A stretch of 64,000 nt of DNA from Micromonospora sediminimaris (GTDB taxonomy: Bacteria > Actinomycetota > Actinomycetes > Mycobacteriales > Micromonosporaceae): contig FOLJ01000007.1 in NCBI GenBank assembly GCA_900112325.1, forward strand, positions 62,001-126,000, read 5' to 3'. Shown piece by piece: positions 24,126 to 32,463 of the stretch. Both the position numbers and the translations under genes were made by a program. The notes below the pieces were generated by a model. The model did not search any database. It was given only the letters and a program-made list of their open reading frames with translations, and was not told the origin of the DNA. The stretch's first letter is position 1. The number at the start of each line of letters is the position of its first letter.

Positions 24126-24911
24126 CTAGGTGAGCCTGGCGACGCCGTGGTCGCGCTTCAGGCCGGCGATCAACTTCGTGCAGGCGGCGAGGGTGGCCGA
24201 GCGGTTACCGCCCCCGTCGTGCAGCAGGACCACGGCGCCGGGGCGGGCCGACCGCTTCACCCGCTTCTCGATGGTGGCCGCGGTCGGCTTGGCCCAGTCC
24301 TGTGGGTCGACGGACCAGTGCAACGAGCGCATGTCGAGCTGCTTGGCGACCTTCACCACCTCGGCGGTCCACCGGCCACCGGGCTGCCGGTAGAACGGCA
24401 CCTTCGCGTCCGGCACCGCCCGCCGGATCTCCCGGTTGGTGCGTACCAGGTCGGCGCGGATCTCGGAGACCGGCCGCCGGGCGAGATCCAGATCGTGGTT
24501 CCAGCTGTGGTTGCAGAGCTGGTGCCCCTCCCGGACGATCCGCCGCAGCAGGCCCGGATGCTTGCGGACCTGCTTACCCACCACGCAAAAGGTGGCGGTC
24601 ACCTTGGCTGCCTTCAGCCGGTCGAGCACCTTCGGCGTCCAGGCCGGGTCCGGACCGTCGTCGAAGGTGAGGGCCACCTTGTCGGTGCCGGTGGTGCGGA
24701 TCAGTCCGGCCGGCAGTTTCACCGGCAGCGGCCGCAGCCGTGGCTTCGGCGGCACGGTACGGGTCGGCGACGGGGCCGGCTCCGGCGGCAGAGCGGCCGA
24801 GGGCGGCGGACTGGACGGGGCGGTGGGCGCTGGGGTGCTGCCGCCGCCGCAGCCGGCGACGAGCAGGACGACCAGGCCGGCGAGGGACGCCAGTAGGGCA
24901 CGGTGACGCAT
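24126..24911 (-). CDS. Polysaccharide deacetylase lipoprotein
   Basis: A 261-residue exported lipoprotein. The signal ends LLVAGC (Cys at about 21), followed by a Pro/Ser/Ala linker to about residue 65. The NodB homology domain has VALTFDDGPDPAWTP (catalytic Asp and metal Asp), HSWNHDLDLA (metal His pair), FYRQPGGRW and VVLLHDGGGNRS (catalytic His). The family removes acetyl groups from cell-wall or extracellular polysaccharides, for example peptidoglycan or chitin-like polymers. All key residues are present. GGGAGCG precedes the ATG. The gene is alone between tRNAs and the carotenoid locus. Confidence 0.88.
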   Translation of the reverse strand: MRHRALLASLAGLVVLLVAGCGGGSTPAPTAPSSPPPSAALPPEPAPSPTRTVPPKPRLRPLPVKLPAGLIRTTGTDKVALTFDDGPDPAWTPKVLDRLKAAKVTATFCVVGKQVRKHPGLLRRIVREGHQLCNHSWNHDLDLARRPVSEIRADLVRTNREIRRAVPDAKVPFYRQPGGRWTAEVVKVAKQLDMRSLHWSVDPQDWAKPTAATIEKRVKRSARPGAVVLLHDGGGNRSATLAACTKLIAGLKRDHGVARLT

Positions 24912-24989
24912 CGTTCGCTCCCGAGAAGGGTTCGGGGTACGCGGACGCCCCGACGCTAGTTCACCCGACTCGGGGAGACCTACGGCGGG

Positions 24990-25928
24990 TCAGGAGGCGG
25001 CCGGACGGTTCAGCGAATCGTGCAGGGCGACGGTGAGGGAGACCGCCTCGGTCAGGTCGGTCGGGTGGACCACCCCGGTGGGCAGGGCCCGGGCCGGCCA
25101 GCCCGGCCCGGCCGCGAGCACCAGCATCGGCCGGCTCGACGCGGTGAGCAGTGCGGTGAGTTGGGCCGGGTCGGCGGTGGCCCGAGTCTGCGACCAGAGC
25201 ACCACGGCGGCCGGACCGGTCCGGTCGATCGCGGCGAGCAGTGCCGTCGTCGGCACCCGGGCACCGAGCATCCGGTAGCCGACCCCGGCCTCGGCCAACG
25301 CTGCGGCAAGCGCCTCCAGCGGCAGGCTGTGCTGCTCCTCGTCGGCGCAGGAGAGCAGGACGCGGGGCGTCCCGGGGGCGGGGCCGGCGGACGCTGCCAC
25401 GCTGAACGCCGCCGAGATGCATCGGGTCACCAGGTGCTCGACCTCGATCAGCGCACCGGTGGCGGCATGCCGCTCGCCGATACCGACGAGCAGCGGGCGC
25501 AGCAGCCGGTCCCAGGTCGCGACCACGCCGTCGGCGGCGATGGCGCGGCCGATCGTTTCACTGATCGCCGCGGCGTCCAGGCGCATCGCGGCGCGGGCCA
25601 GTCCCCGGGCCGCCGGCCCGGCCCGGCCGACCGGGATGGTCGTACCACCGCCGTCCCGTCGGCGTACGGCACGGGAGATGTCGACAGGCGCAAGGGCGTC
25701 GGGTGCCTGACGAGCCCACCGGGCCGCCTCGGCAGGGCTCACCCCTTCGGCGGTGAGGCGTCGCATCACCTCGAGCCGAGCCAGATCTGCCGGTGTGTAG
25801 CGCCGGTGATGGCCCGGAACGTGCTGGCTGGGCCCGAGGCCGTACCGCTGGTGCCAGGTGCGCAGTGTGGTCACCGCGACCCCCAGGCGCTGGGCGACCA
25901 CGCCCGCGCTCAGCGCCTCATCGGCCAC
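24990..25928 (-). CDS. MerR/B12-binding-domain regulator, CarH/LitR-like
   Basis: A 312-residue protein with an N-terminal MerR winged helix (residues 5-60, VVAQRLGVAVTTLRTWHQRYGLG and HHRRYTPADLARLEV) and a C-terminal region laid out like the cobalamin-binding light sensors CarH and LitR. It has GERH at 151-154, a Glu-His pair at 164-165 and Glu-X-His at 198-200. In CarH the first site is Gly-Glu-X-Trp; here Trp is His. The start overlaps the idi stop, and the gene lies downstream of idi, crtI and crtE, so it is probably an autoregulated light-dependent repressor of the carotenoid and photolyase genes. GGAG precedes the GTG. Confidence 0.8.
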   Translation of the reverse strand: MADEALSAGVVAQRLGVAVTTLRTWHQRYGLGPSQHVPGHHRRYTPADLARLEVMRRLTAEGVSPAEAARWARQAPDALAPVDISRAVRRRDGGGTTIPVGRAGPAARGLARAAMRLDAAAISETIGRAIAADGVVATWDRLLRPLLVGIGERHAATGALIEVEHLVTRCISAAFSVAASAGPAPGTPRVLLSCADEEQHSLPLEALAAALAEAGVGYRMLGARVPTTALLAAIDRTGPAAVVLWSQTRATADPAQLTALLTASSRPMLVLAAGPGWPARALPTGVVHPTDLTEAVSLTVALHDSLNRPAAS

Positions 25929-26508
25929 CCGGCCGCTCCGGCGCGTCGTAGGCCGGCTGCCCGGGCGGTTGCGAGGGTTGCAGCAGCCGATCCAGGACGC
26001 CACCCAGCCACGGCGCGTAGGCGTCGGGATCCTGGCGGAGCGCGGCGGCGAGCCGGGCCGGCTCGACCCAGCTCAGTTCCGCCACCTCGGTCGGCTCGGG
26101 TCGTAGTGACCCGTCGGGGTGGAACTCGCCGCGCAGGACGTGGTCGTACTCGACCTCGACCCGCCCGGTGGCCGGATCCTCGGCGCGGTAGACGTAGACG
26201 CCGATCTCGCGCAACGGCACCGGCCCGGCACCCAACTCCTCCGCCAGCCGCCGGTTGGCGGCCTCGGCCAGGGCTTCGCCCGGCTGGGGATGGCCGCAGC
26301 AGGAGTTCGCCCAGCGTAACGGGAAGCGGGTCTTCGTCGCGGCGCGCCGCTGAAGCAGCACCCGGCCGTCCGGTGCCACGAGCAGTACGGAGAACGCCCG
26401 GTGCAGCTGACCGGGCGGTTGATGGGCGGCGGCGACCGTGGCCTTCCCGACGGGCTGCCCGGTGTCGTCGACCAGTTCGACGAGGTGGCTCTCCCGGGAC
26501 TGCGGCAT
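25918..26508 (-). CDS. idi: Isopentenyl-diphosphate delta-isomerase, type I
   Basis: A 196-residue Nudix-fold enzyme that interconverts isopentenyl and dimethylallyl diphosphate. HRAFSVLLVAPDGRVLLQRRA and FPLRWANSCCGHPQPGE hold the catalytic Cys and metal His; ANRRLAEELG is the Nudix-like helix and EVEYDHVLRGEF has the catalytic Glu region. The ATG at 26508 has GGAG 10 bases upstream, whereas the upstream GTG at 26517 is too close to it. It supplies the allylic primer for the GGPP synthase in this cluster and overlaps the regulator gene by 11 bases. Confidence 0.93.
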   Translation of the reverse strand: MPQSRESHLVELVDDTGQPVGKATVAAAHQPPGQLHRAFSVLLVAPDGRVLLQRRAATKTRFPLRWANSCCGHPQPGEALAEAANRRLAEELGAGPVPLREIGVYVYRAEDPATGRVEVEYDHVLRGEFHPDGSLRPEPTEVAELSWVEPARLAAALRQDPDAYAPWLGGVLDRLLQPSQPPGQPAYDAPERPGGR

Positions 26509-26521
26509 CAGCGCCACTCTC

Positions 26522-26569
26522 CGTTCCTGAGCTCAGGGCTCGGCGCTGCCTCGTTCCTCGTGCTCACCG
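26522..26569 (-). repeat. Diverged copy of an intra-operonic repeat
   Basis: The segment between crtI and idi (plus-strand CGTTCCTGAGCTCAGGGCTC onward) resembles the 55-bp repeats at 43284-43399: CGTTC, GGGCTC, CTCCTCG-type and GCTCACCG blocks occur in the same order. On the transcribed strand it starts at the crtI stop codon and ends at the ribosome-binding site of idi. Confidence 0.5.
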
Positions 26570-28045
26570 AGGCTCCCCGGTGATCCGGCTGGCGGCGAGC
26601 TTGCCGGAGATGAGCACCATCGGTACGCCGACACCGGGCTGGGTGCCCGAGCCGACGAACACCACGTTGGACAGTGAGCGGTGCAGGTTCGACGGTCGGA
26701 ACGGGCCCGTCTGGAACAGCGTGTGCGCGGAGGCGAACGGCGTACCGGCTGCCATGCCCTGCTCGGCCCACTCGGCCGGGGTGATCGCCCGCAGCACCTC
26801 GACACCCGCGCCGAAGCCGACGTAGCCGCGCTCCTCCAACGTGGCGATGAGCTGGTCGGTGTAGCGGGCGGTGAGGTCGCCGCGCCAGTCGAAGGGCGCC
26901 CGGTCGAGGTTCGGCACCGGAGCCAGCACGTAGTAGGTGTGCCGGCCGGTCGGTGCCACCGCCGGATCCGTCCGGCTCGGGTTGGTGACCAGCAGGGACG
27001 GGTCGGACATCAGGTTTCCGCGCCGGATCACCTCGTCGAAGGTGCCCTGCCAGGCCCGGCCGAAGTGGATGTTGTGGTGGGCGATGCGGCTGTAGCCCTG
27101 GGTCGAGCCGACGTGCAGCACGACACACGAGGGCGAGTAGGTGAGCCGGCGCTGCCGGGCCGGCGGCAGCAGGTCGCGGTAGGCGACCGGGAGGTCGGGG
27201 TTGAGCACCACCGCGTCGGCCGGGACGAACTCCCCGTCGGCGGTCACCACCCCGGTGGCCCGCCCGTTCGCGGTCTCGACCCGGGTCACGGTGGTCCCGT
27301 ACCGGATGCGTACGCCGTGCTTCTCGGCGGCGCCGGCCAACCCTCGGGAGACCGCGTGGATGCCGCCGCGCGGGAAGAAGACCCCGGCCACCGAGTCGAG
27401 GTACGCGATGACCGCGTAGATGGCCAGCGCATCGTGCGGGGCGAGACCGGCGTACATCGCCTGGAAGGAGAAGATCCGTCGGGTACGCGGATCCCGGAAG
27501 AACTGGTCGATCTTGGTTTGCAGCCGCCGGAAGGCGCCGGTGGCGACGAGTTTGAGCAGGTTGCCGGTGAGCAGGTCGGTCGGCGCGTCGAGATTACGTT
27601 CGATGAAGTCGGCCCGCTCCAGACGCCACAGGTTGCGCGCGAAGTCGACGAACCGCAGGTAGCCGTCGGCCTCCCGGGGCCCGCAGACCCGGGAGATCTC
27701 CGCCGCCATCGCGGCGGTGTCGGTGAGCACGTCCAGCATGGAACCGTCCGGATAGTAGGCACGGTAGGCCGGGTCGAGCGGCACCAGGTCGAGCCAGTCG
27801 GTCAGCTCCTCGCCCACCGCGGTGAGCGCCTCGGCGATGAGATCGGGCATGGTGAGCACCGTGGGGCCGGTGTCGAACTCGTAGCCGTCGACGCTGAGCC
27901 GACCGGCCCGCCCGCCCGGCACCGGCTCGCGTTCCAGCACGGTCACCTGGCGCCCGCTGCCCGCCAGGTGCAGCGCGCAGGCCAGCCCGCCGAGGCCGGC
28001 CCCGACAACCACCACCCGATCAGTACGCCCGTCAACTGTCCGCAC
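26564..28045 (-). CDS. crtI: Phytoene desaturase
   Basis: A 493-residue flavoprotein that introduces double bases into phytoene to give neurosporene or lycopene. The N-terminal FAD fold is VVVVGAGLGGLACALHLAGSG followed by VLEREPVPGGRAGRL. The central DGYEFDTGPTVLTMPDL and the C-terminal family signature (GSGTQPGVGVPMVLISGKLAA) are intact. The length is normal. GTG at 28045 follows AGAGGTGG. It lies 30 bases after crtE on the minus strand and before idi. No lycopene cyclase is present in the window. Confidence 0.93.
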   Translation of the reverse strand: MRTVDGRTDRVVVVGAGLGGLACALHLAGSGRQVTVLEREPVPGGRAGRLSVDGYEFDTGPTVLTMPDLIAEALTAVGEELTDWLDLVPLDPAYRAYYPDGSMLDVLTDTAAMAAEISRVCGPREADGYLRFVDFARNLWRLERADFIERNLDAPTDLLTGNLLKLVATGAFRRLQTKIDQFFRDPRTRRIFSFQAMYAGLAPHDALAIYAVIAYLDSVAGVFFPRGGIHAVSRGLAGAAEKHGVRIRYGTTVTRVETANGRATGVVTADGEFVPADAVVLNPDLPVAYRDLLPPARQRRLTYSPSCVVLHVGSTQGYSRIAHHNIHFGRAWQGTFDEVIRRGNLMSDPSLLVTNPSRTDPAVAPTGRHTYYVLAPVPNLDRAPFDWRGDLTARYTDQLIATLEERGYVGFGAGVEVLRAITPAEWAEQGMAAGTPFASAHTLFQTGPFRPSNLHRSLSNVVFVGSGTQPGVGVPMVLISGKLAASRITGEPR

Positions 28046-28075
28046 CGGCGACCACCTCTCTGTGCAGGAAGCCCA

Positions 28076-29230
28076 TCATGCCCTCCGGTGCGTGGCGGCG
28101 GTCGCGAGGCCGACAAGCGCGGTACGGGCGGTCTCGTCGACGGCGACCGCGTCGAGTGCGGCCAGCGCGTCCTCGACCCGCTCGTCGATCATCCGCTCGA
28201 TCCGTCGTACGGCGCCGGTGTCGACCACGACCTCGGCGAGCCGGGCGATCTCTGGCTCGTCGGCGCGCCGGCCGGCGCCGTCGAGTGCCCGCAGCTGGGT
28301 CGGCGTGGCCAGTTCCCGGGCCAGGACGAGCAGCGCCGTCGGCTTGCCGGTACGCAGGTCGTCGCCGGCCGGCTTGCCGGTGGTGGTCGGGTCACCGAAG
28401 ACACCGAGCAGATCGTCGCAGAGCTGGAAGGCCTCGCCGACGGCGACGCCGTAGCGGGTGTACGCGGCGGCCAGCGCACTGTCGCCGTCGACGCCGGCAA
28501 GGCTGGCACCGAAGAGCAGCGGCCGTTGCACGGTGTAGCTGGCGGTCTTGTACCGGGCCACCCGGAGCGCCCGATCCACCGACCAGCTCTGCGGTTCGGT
28601 CTCGCCGAGAACGTCGAGGTACTGCCCGGCGACCGTCTCCACCCGCATCCGGTCGTAGCCGCGCCGTACCTGGAACAGCCGGTCCGCCGGCAGATCGGCG
28701 AGGGCCAGCAACTGGTCGGCCCAGACCATGCAGAGATCACCTATGAGCACGGCGACGGCCTCGCCGAAGCGGCCGGAGTCGCCGTTGCGACCCGAAGCGG
28801 CGTGCTGGGTGGCCACCGCCACGTGGGCGGTCGGTCGGCCGCGCCGGGTGGCCGAGGCGTCCATCACGTCGTCGTGTACCAGCGCGAAGGTGTGCAGCAC
28901 CTCCAAGGTGGCCAGTGCGGGCAGCACCGGGGTGACCGGCGTGTCACCGCCGACCGCGCCACGCCATCCCCAGTAGGCGAACGTGGGCCGGACCCGCTTT
29001 CCGCCGGAGAGGACGCAGTCGCGGGCGGTGGCGGCGAAGCCGCCCATCGCCGGGTCGATCGCGGCGAGCGCGTCGACCTCGGCGGTCAGGAACTCGGCCA
29101 GCGTGTTGTCGACGGCCGTGACGATGTCGCGCGTGTAAGCGGCCAGTACGGCAGCGATCGGGTCGTCTCCACCGATCGGCTGCTCAGGCACCACGCGAAG
29201 GAGGTTACCCGTTGGTCCGTCGCTGGCCAT
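28076..29230 (-). CDS. crtE: Geranylgeranyl diphosphate synthase (polyprenyl synthetase)
   Basis: A 384-residue trans-prenyltransferase making the C20 precursor of carotenoids. The first aspartate-rich motif is HDDVMD (119-124), the second LCDDLLGVFGD (about 268-278), with GGKRVRP at 77-82 and the GKPTALLVLARE region after it. The N-terminal extension of about 60 residues is longer than in plant or E. coli enzymes but common in actinobacteria. The start ATG at 29230 lacks a ribosome-binding site, so the transcript may be leaderless. It faces crtB across a 65-base divergent promoter region. Confidence 0.93.
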   Translation of the reverse strand: MASDGPTGNLLRVVPEQPIGGDDPIAAVLAAYTRDIVTAVDNTLAEFLTAEVDALAAIDPAMGGFAATARDCVLSGGKRVRPTFAYWGWRGAVGGDTPVTPVLPALATLEVLHTFALVHDDVMDASATRRGRPTAHVAVATQHAASGRNGDSGRFGEAVAVLIGDLCMVWADQLLALADLPADRLFQVRRGYDRMRVETVAGQYLDVLGETEPQSWSVDRALRVARYKTASYTVQRPLLFGASLAGVDGDSALAAAYTRYGVAVGEAFQLCDDLLGVFGDPTTTGKPAGDDLRTGKPTALLVLARELATPTQLRALDGAGRRADEPEIARLAEVVVDTGAVRRIERMIDERVEDALAALDAVAVDETARTALVGLATAATHRRA

Positions 29231-29259
29231 GCCGACGAGCGTACCCTAAGGTCTCAAGT

Positions 29260-29279
29260 TGCGTCGATTGGTGCGTCGA
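29260..29279. promoter_or_regulatory. Direct repeat in the crtE/crtB divergent promoter
   Basis: TGCGTCGA occurs at 29260-29267 and 29272-29279, a 12-base period. This sits in the 65-base space between the divergent crtE and crtB starts and could be the operator of the CarH/LitR-like regulator. The assignment is inference. Confidence 0.4.
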
Positions 29280-29295
29280 ATCAGAGGAGGGGCCG

Positions 29296-30207
29296 GTGGA
29301 CCTGGATCTCGCCGCTGCCTACGACAGATGCCGTGAGCTGCACAGACGCCACGGCCGCACCTACTATCTCGCCACTCGGCTGCTGCCCGCATGGAAACGG
29401 CGGCATGTGCACGCTTTATATGGGTTCACCCGCTACGCCGACGAGATCGTCGATCAGACCGACGCCCTGCCACCGGCGGAGCGCGCGGCACGGCTGGACG
29501 ACTGGGGGGGACGGTTCGTCGCCGGGCTGCACGGCGCCCAGGTGACCGATCCGCTGCTTCCGGCGGTGCTGCACACCATCGCCGTCTTCGACCTCGATCG
29601 GGAGGACTTCGCCTCGTTCCTCAAGAGCATGGCGATGGATCTGACCGTCACCTCCTACCGCACCTACGAGCACCTGCTGGACTACATGGAGGGCTCGGCA
29701 GCGGTCATCGGCACGATGATGCTGCCCATCCTGGGCAGCTCCGATCCGGTGGCGGCCCGGGAGCCCGCCCGGCAGCTCGGCTTCGCGTTCCAGCTGACCA
29801 ACTTCATCCGCGACGTCGGGGAGGACCTGGCCCGGGGACGGACGTACCTGCCCGACGAGGACCTGGCCGCCTTCGGCGTGACCCGGGACGACCTGGTGGC
29901 CTGTCACGCCGCCGGACGAGCCAGCGGGCCCGTTCGCGAACTGATCCGGTACGAGGTGACCCGAGCCCAGGCGCACTACCTCGCCGCAGCGCCGGGCGTG
30001 GTGCTGCTCGACGGCGCCTCGCAGGCCTGCATCCGCACCGCCTACCTGCTCTACGGGGGGATCCTCGACGAGGTGGCCGCCCAGGACTACGACGTCTTCG
30101 CCCGTCGCGCCACCGTCCCGCAACGGCGTCGGCTGGGGGTGGCGACCCGCGCCCTGCTGACCCCGGCCGGCAGCCCGGTGGCGGTGCCCGGACCGCGGCT
30201 GCGGTGA
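29296..30207 (+). CDS. crtB: Phytoene synthase
   Basis: A 303-residue head-to-head prenyltransferase that joins two GGPP molecules into phytoene. The first Asp motif is YADEIVD and the second FIRDVGEDLARGRTYLPDEDL, with LDYMEGSAAVIG between, as in squalene/phytoene synthases. GTG at 29296 is chosen with GAGGAGGGG just before it. It is divergent from crtE and its stop overlaps the start of the photolyase gene (GTGA), so the two are cotranscribed. Confidence 0.93.
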   Translation: MDLDLAAAYDRCRELHRRHGRTYYLATRLLPAWKRRHVHALYGFTRYADEIVDQTDALPPAERAARLDDWGGRFVAGLHGAQVTDPLLPAVLHTIAVFDLDREDFASFLKSMAMDLTVTSYRTYEHLLDYMEGSAAVIGTMMLPILGSSDPVAAREPARQLGFAFQLTNFIRDVGEDLARGRTYLPDEDLAAFGVTRDDLVACHAAGRASGPVRELIRYEVTRAQAHYLAAAPGVVLLDGASQACIRTAYLLYGGILDEVAAQDYDVFARRATVPQRRRLGVATRALLTPAGSPVAVPGPRLR

Positions 30208-31526
30208 GCGAGCGTACCGCCGTCGTGTTGTTCACCCGCGACCTGCGGGTGCACGACCACCCGGCACTGGCGACCAGCTGCGCCGCCTTCGAGCGCGTGG
30301 TGCCGCTCTATGTGCTGGATCCCGCGCTCGCGGAACTGTCGCCGAACCGCACCCGCTTCCTGCACCAGAGTCTTGCCGCGCTCCGCGAGGCGCTGCGTGC
30401 GCTCGGCGGTGACCTGGTGCTGCGGCACGGCGATCCGGTGGCCGAGACCGTCCGGCTGGCCGGCGAGGTGGGCGCCGAGGCTGTGGCGCTCTCCGCCGAC
30501 GTCTCCCGGTTCGCGGCCCGCCGGGCACAACGTCTGCGTGCCGAGTGCGACCGGCACCGACTGCATCTGAGGTTCTTCCCCGGACTGACGGTGGTCGAGC
30601 CGGCGGAACTGGCCCCGGGCGGCGGTGACCACTACCGGGTGTTCAGTCCGTACCACCGGGCGTGGAGCGCGCGATCGTGGCGGGAGGAACTGTCCGCACC
30701 GGCGACCGTGAGGTTGCCGGCCGGCGTGCCGGTCGGACGTCTCCCGGCGCTGCCGCCGGGAGAGTCGCCGGACGTGGTGACCGGCGGAGAGGACGAGGCG
30801 CGGCGTCGGTTGGCGCGGTGGCTGCCCGACGTCACGGGCTACGGCGACCGCCACGACGACATGGCCGGCGACGCCACCTCCCGGCTCAGTCCCTACCTGC
30901 GCTTCGGCTGCCTGTCACCGCTGACCGTGGCCAACGCGATCGACGACCGGGAGTCCCCGTTCGTCCGGCAGCTCTGCTGGCGCGACTTCTACCACCAGGT
31001 GACCGCCGCCTTTCCCGACCTGCCCCGCAAGGCGTACCGCCGTCGGGCGACCGAGCACTGGCGCTACGACGAGCAGGCCCTCGCCGCCTGGACCGAGGGG
31101 CGCACCGGCCTGCCGGTCGTAGACGCCGGCATGCGTCAGCTACGGGCGCAGGGATGGCTGCACAACCGGGCCCGGCTGATCACCGCCGGCTACCTCACCA
31201 AGACCCTCGGGCTGGACTGGCGGGACGGGCAGGCGGTCTACTTCCGGTGGCTGCTCGACGGCGACATCGCCGACAACTCGGGCAACTGGCAGTGGGTCGC
31301 CGGCACCGGCAACGACACCAGGCCGTACCGGGGATTCAATCCGGTCCGGCAGGCTGAGCGGTACGACCCCGACGGCGCGTACGTGCGGCGGTGGGTGCCC
31401 GAGCTGGCGTCGGTGGCCGGCGTGGCGGTGCACCAGCCGTGGCGACTGCCCGACGCGCTGCGCCGCACACTCGACTACCCACCGCCGCTGGCGCCACCCG
31501 GCGAACCCCCGGTCTGGTTGCGCTAG
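30204..31526 (+). CDS. phr: Deoxyribodipyrimidine photolyase
   Basis: A 440-residue CPD photolyase that repairs UV dimers using FADH- and blue light. The N-terminal antenna domain starts AVVLFTRDLRVHDHPAL. The FAD domain carries TSRLSPYLRFGCLSP, RQLCWRDFYHQV, GLPVVDAGMRQLRAQGWLHNRARL and DNSGNWQWVAGTGND, including the Trp residues of the electron-transfer chain. It is translationally coupled to crtB, a classic pairing of photoprotection and photorepair. Its end overlaps the convergent gene by 4 bases. Confidence 0.95.
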   Translation: MSERTAVVLFTRDLRVHDHPALATSCAAFERVVPLYVLDPALAELSPNRTRFLHQSLAALREALRALGGDLVLRHGDPVAETVRLAGEVGAEAVALSADVSRFAARRAQRLRAECDRHRLHLRFFPGLTVVEPAELAPGGGDHYRVFSPYHRAWSARSWREELSAPATVRLPAGVPVGRLPALPPGESPDVVTGGEDEARRRLARWLPDVTGYGDRHDDMAGDATSRLSPYLRFGCLSPLTVANAIDDRESPFVRQLCWRDFYHQVTAAFPDLPRKAYRRRATEHWRYDEQALAAWTEGRTGLPVVDAGMRQLRAQGWLHNRARLITAGYLTKTLGLDWRDGQAVYFRWLLDGDIADNSGNWQWVAGTGNDTRPYRGFNPVRQAERYDPDGAYVRRWVPELASVAGVAVHQPWRLPDALRRTLDYPPPLAPPGEPPVWLR

Positions 31527-32335
31527 TCGGCCCAGACCGTCACCTTCAGCAGGAGCCCGCCGTTGCCGACGCTGTTGACCGCCTGTACCCAGCCTGGGCG
31601 GCCCTGCGACGTGGTGAAGCACTTCTGCTGGTTGCCGCCGCCGATGTAGGTGCTCGTGGCACCGTCCCGGCCGGCCACCCGGTAGGTGCGGCAGCGATCG
31701 CGGGCCCCCTGCTCCGGCCCCGCGTTGCTGTCGTCGTGGAGCTGACTGTGCCGGGCGCTGCCGTAGAGCACATACCCCCAGTCCAGGTAGAGATCGACGG
31801 TGGCGTCCTGGACGTACCTGCGTTCGGCCCGACCGTCGTCCAGGTCGACTCCGGTTTGCTTGTCGAGTTGCACCACGTCGCTGAAGACGACGGTGCCGGC
31901 ATCATCGACGACCGGCTCGGCGGAATCGCCGGTGCGTGGGCCGGACGTCGGGTCACTGGAGGGGGGCCGGCTGGCCGTGGTCGGGGACACGTCGTCCGGC
32001 GCGGCGCCGGCGGGCGTGTCGGCCGGTTGCTCGACGCCAGCTCCCGTCAGTGCCAGCAGGGCACCACCCCCGCCGAGAAGCAGCAGGACGGTGAGGCTCA
32101 CCGCCGCCGCGCGCCAGCGCCGCTGCCGCAGCCGGTACGCCAGCAGGCCGGCGAGTGCAAGGGTGCCGAGCGCGACCCACAGTGCCCAGAGCGGACCGGC
32201 GCGGAGCGCCTGCACCACGCCGACGAACCCGGCGGCGGCGGTGAAAATGTCGGCGGTCAGGCTGGCGAGATCCCGGGAACGGGCCGGTGCCTCGGGGGAA
32301 CGCCCCGTCGGACCGTCGGACGTTTCGTGCTCCAC
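31523..32335 (-). CDS. Membrane protein of unknown function
   Basis: A 270-residue protein with two or three N-terminal hydrophobic helices (FTAAAGFVGVVQALRAGPLWALWVALGTLALAGLLAY and AAAVSLTVLLLLGGGGALLAL), a Pro/Ser/Thr linker, and an extracytoplasmic domain of about 120 residues with DLYLDWGYVLYGSARHSQL and two Cys (DRCRTYRV, QKCFTTSQG) that may form a disulfide. I recognise no family. The GTG at 32335 is the first in-frame start. It converges on phr with a 4-base overlap and is divergent from the flavoprotein gene. Confidence 0.65.
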   Translation of the reverse strand: MEHETSDGPTGRSPEAPARSRDLASLTADIFTAAAGFVGVVQALRAGPLWALWVALGTLALAGLLAYRLRQRRWRAAAVSLTVLLLLGGGGALLALTGAGVEQPADTPAGAAPDDVSPTTASRPPSSDPTSGPRTGDSAEPVVDDAGTVVFSDVVQLDKQTGVDLDDGRAERRYVQDATVDLYLDWGYVLYGSARHSQLHDDSNAGPEQGARDRCRTYRVAGRDGATSTYIGGGNQQKCFTTSQGRPGWVQAVNSVGNGGLLLKVTVWAD

Positions 32336-32463
32336 AAGCCAGGGATATTACTTTCGGTCACTTTTCGATCGCATCCCAGCTGGCCGACAGGTCGGGTCCG
32401 GTATCCGTCAGAGGACGGCGTGGTCGGGTGGCCGGGGGCGGGCCGGTGCGCGATGCTGACGGC

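Noticed and set aside
25020..26825. 601-residue plus-strand frame
   Set aside because: Antisense to the CarH-like regulator and idi; no domain, biased composition.
26681..29545. 954-residue plus-strand frame
   Set aside because: Antisense to crtI and crtE, both of which have complete motifs.
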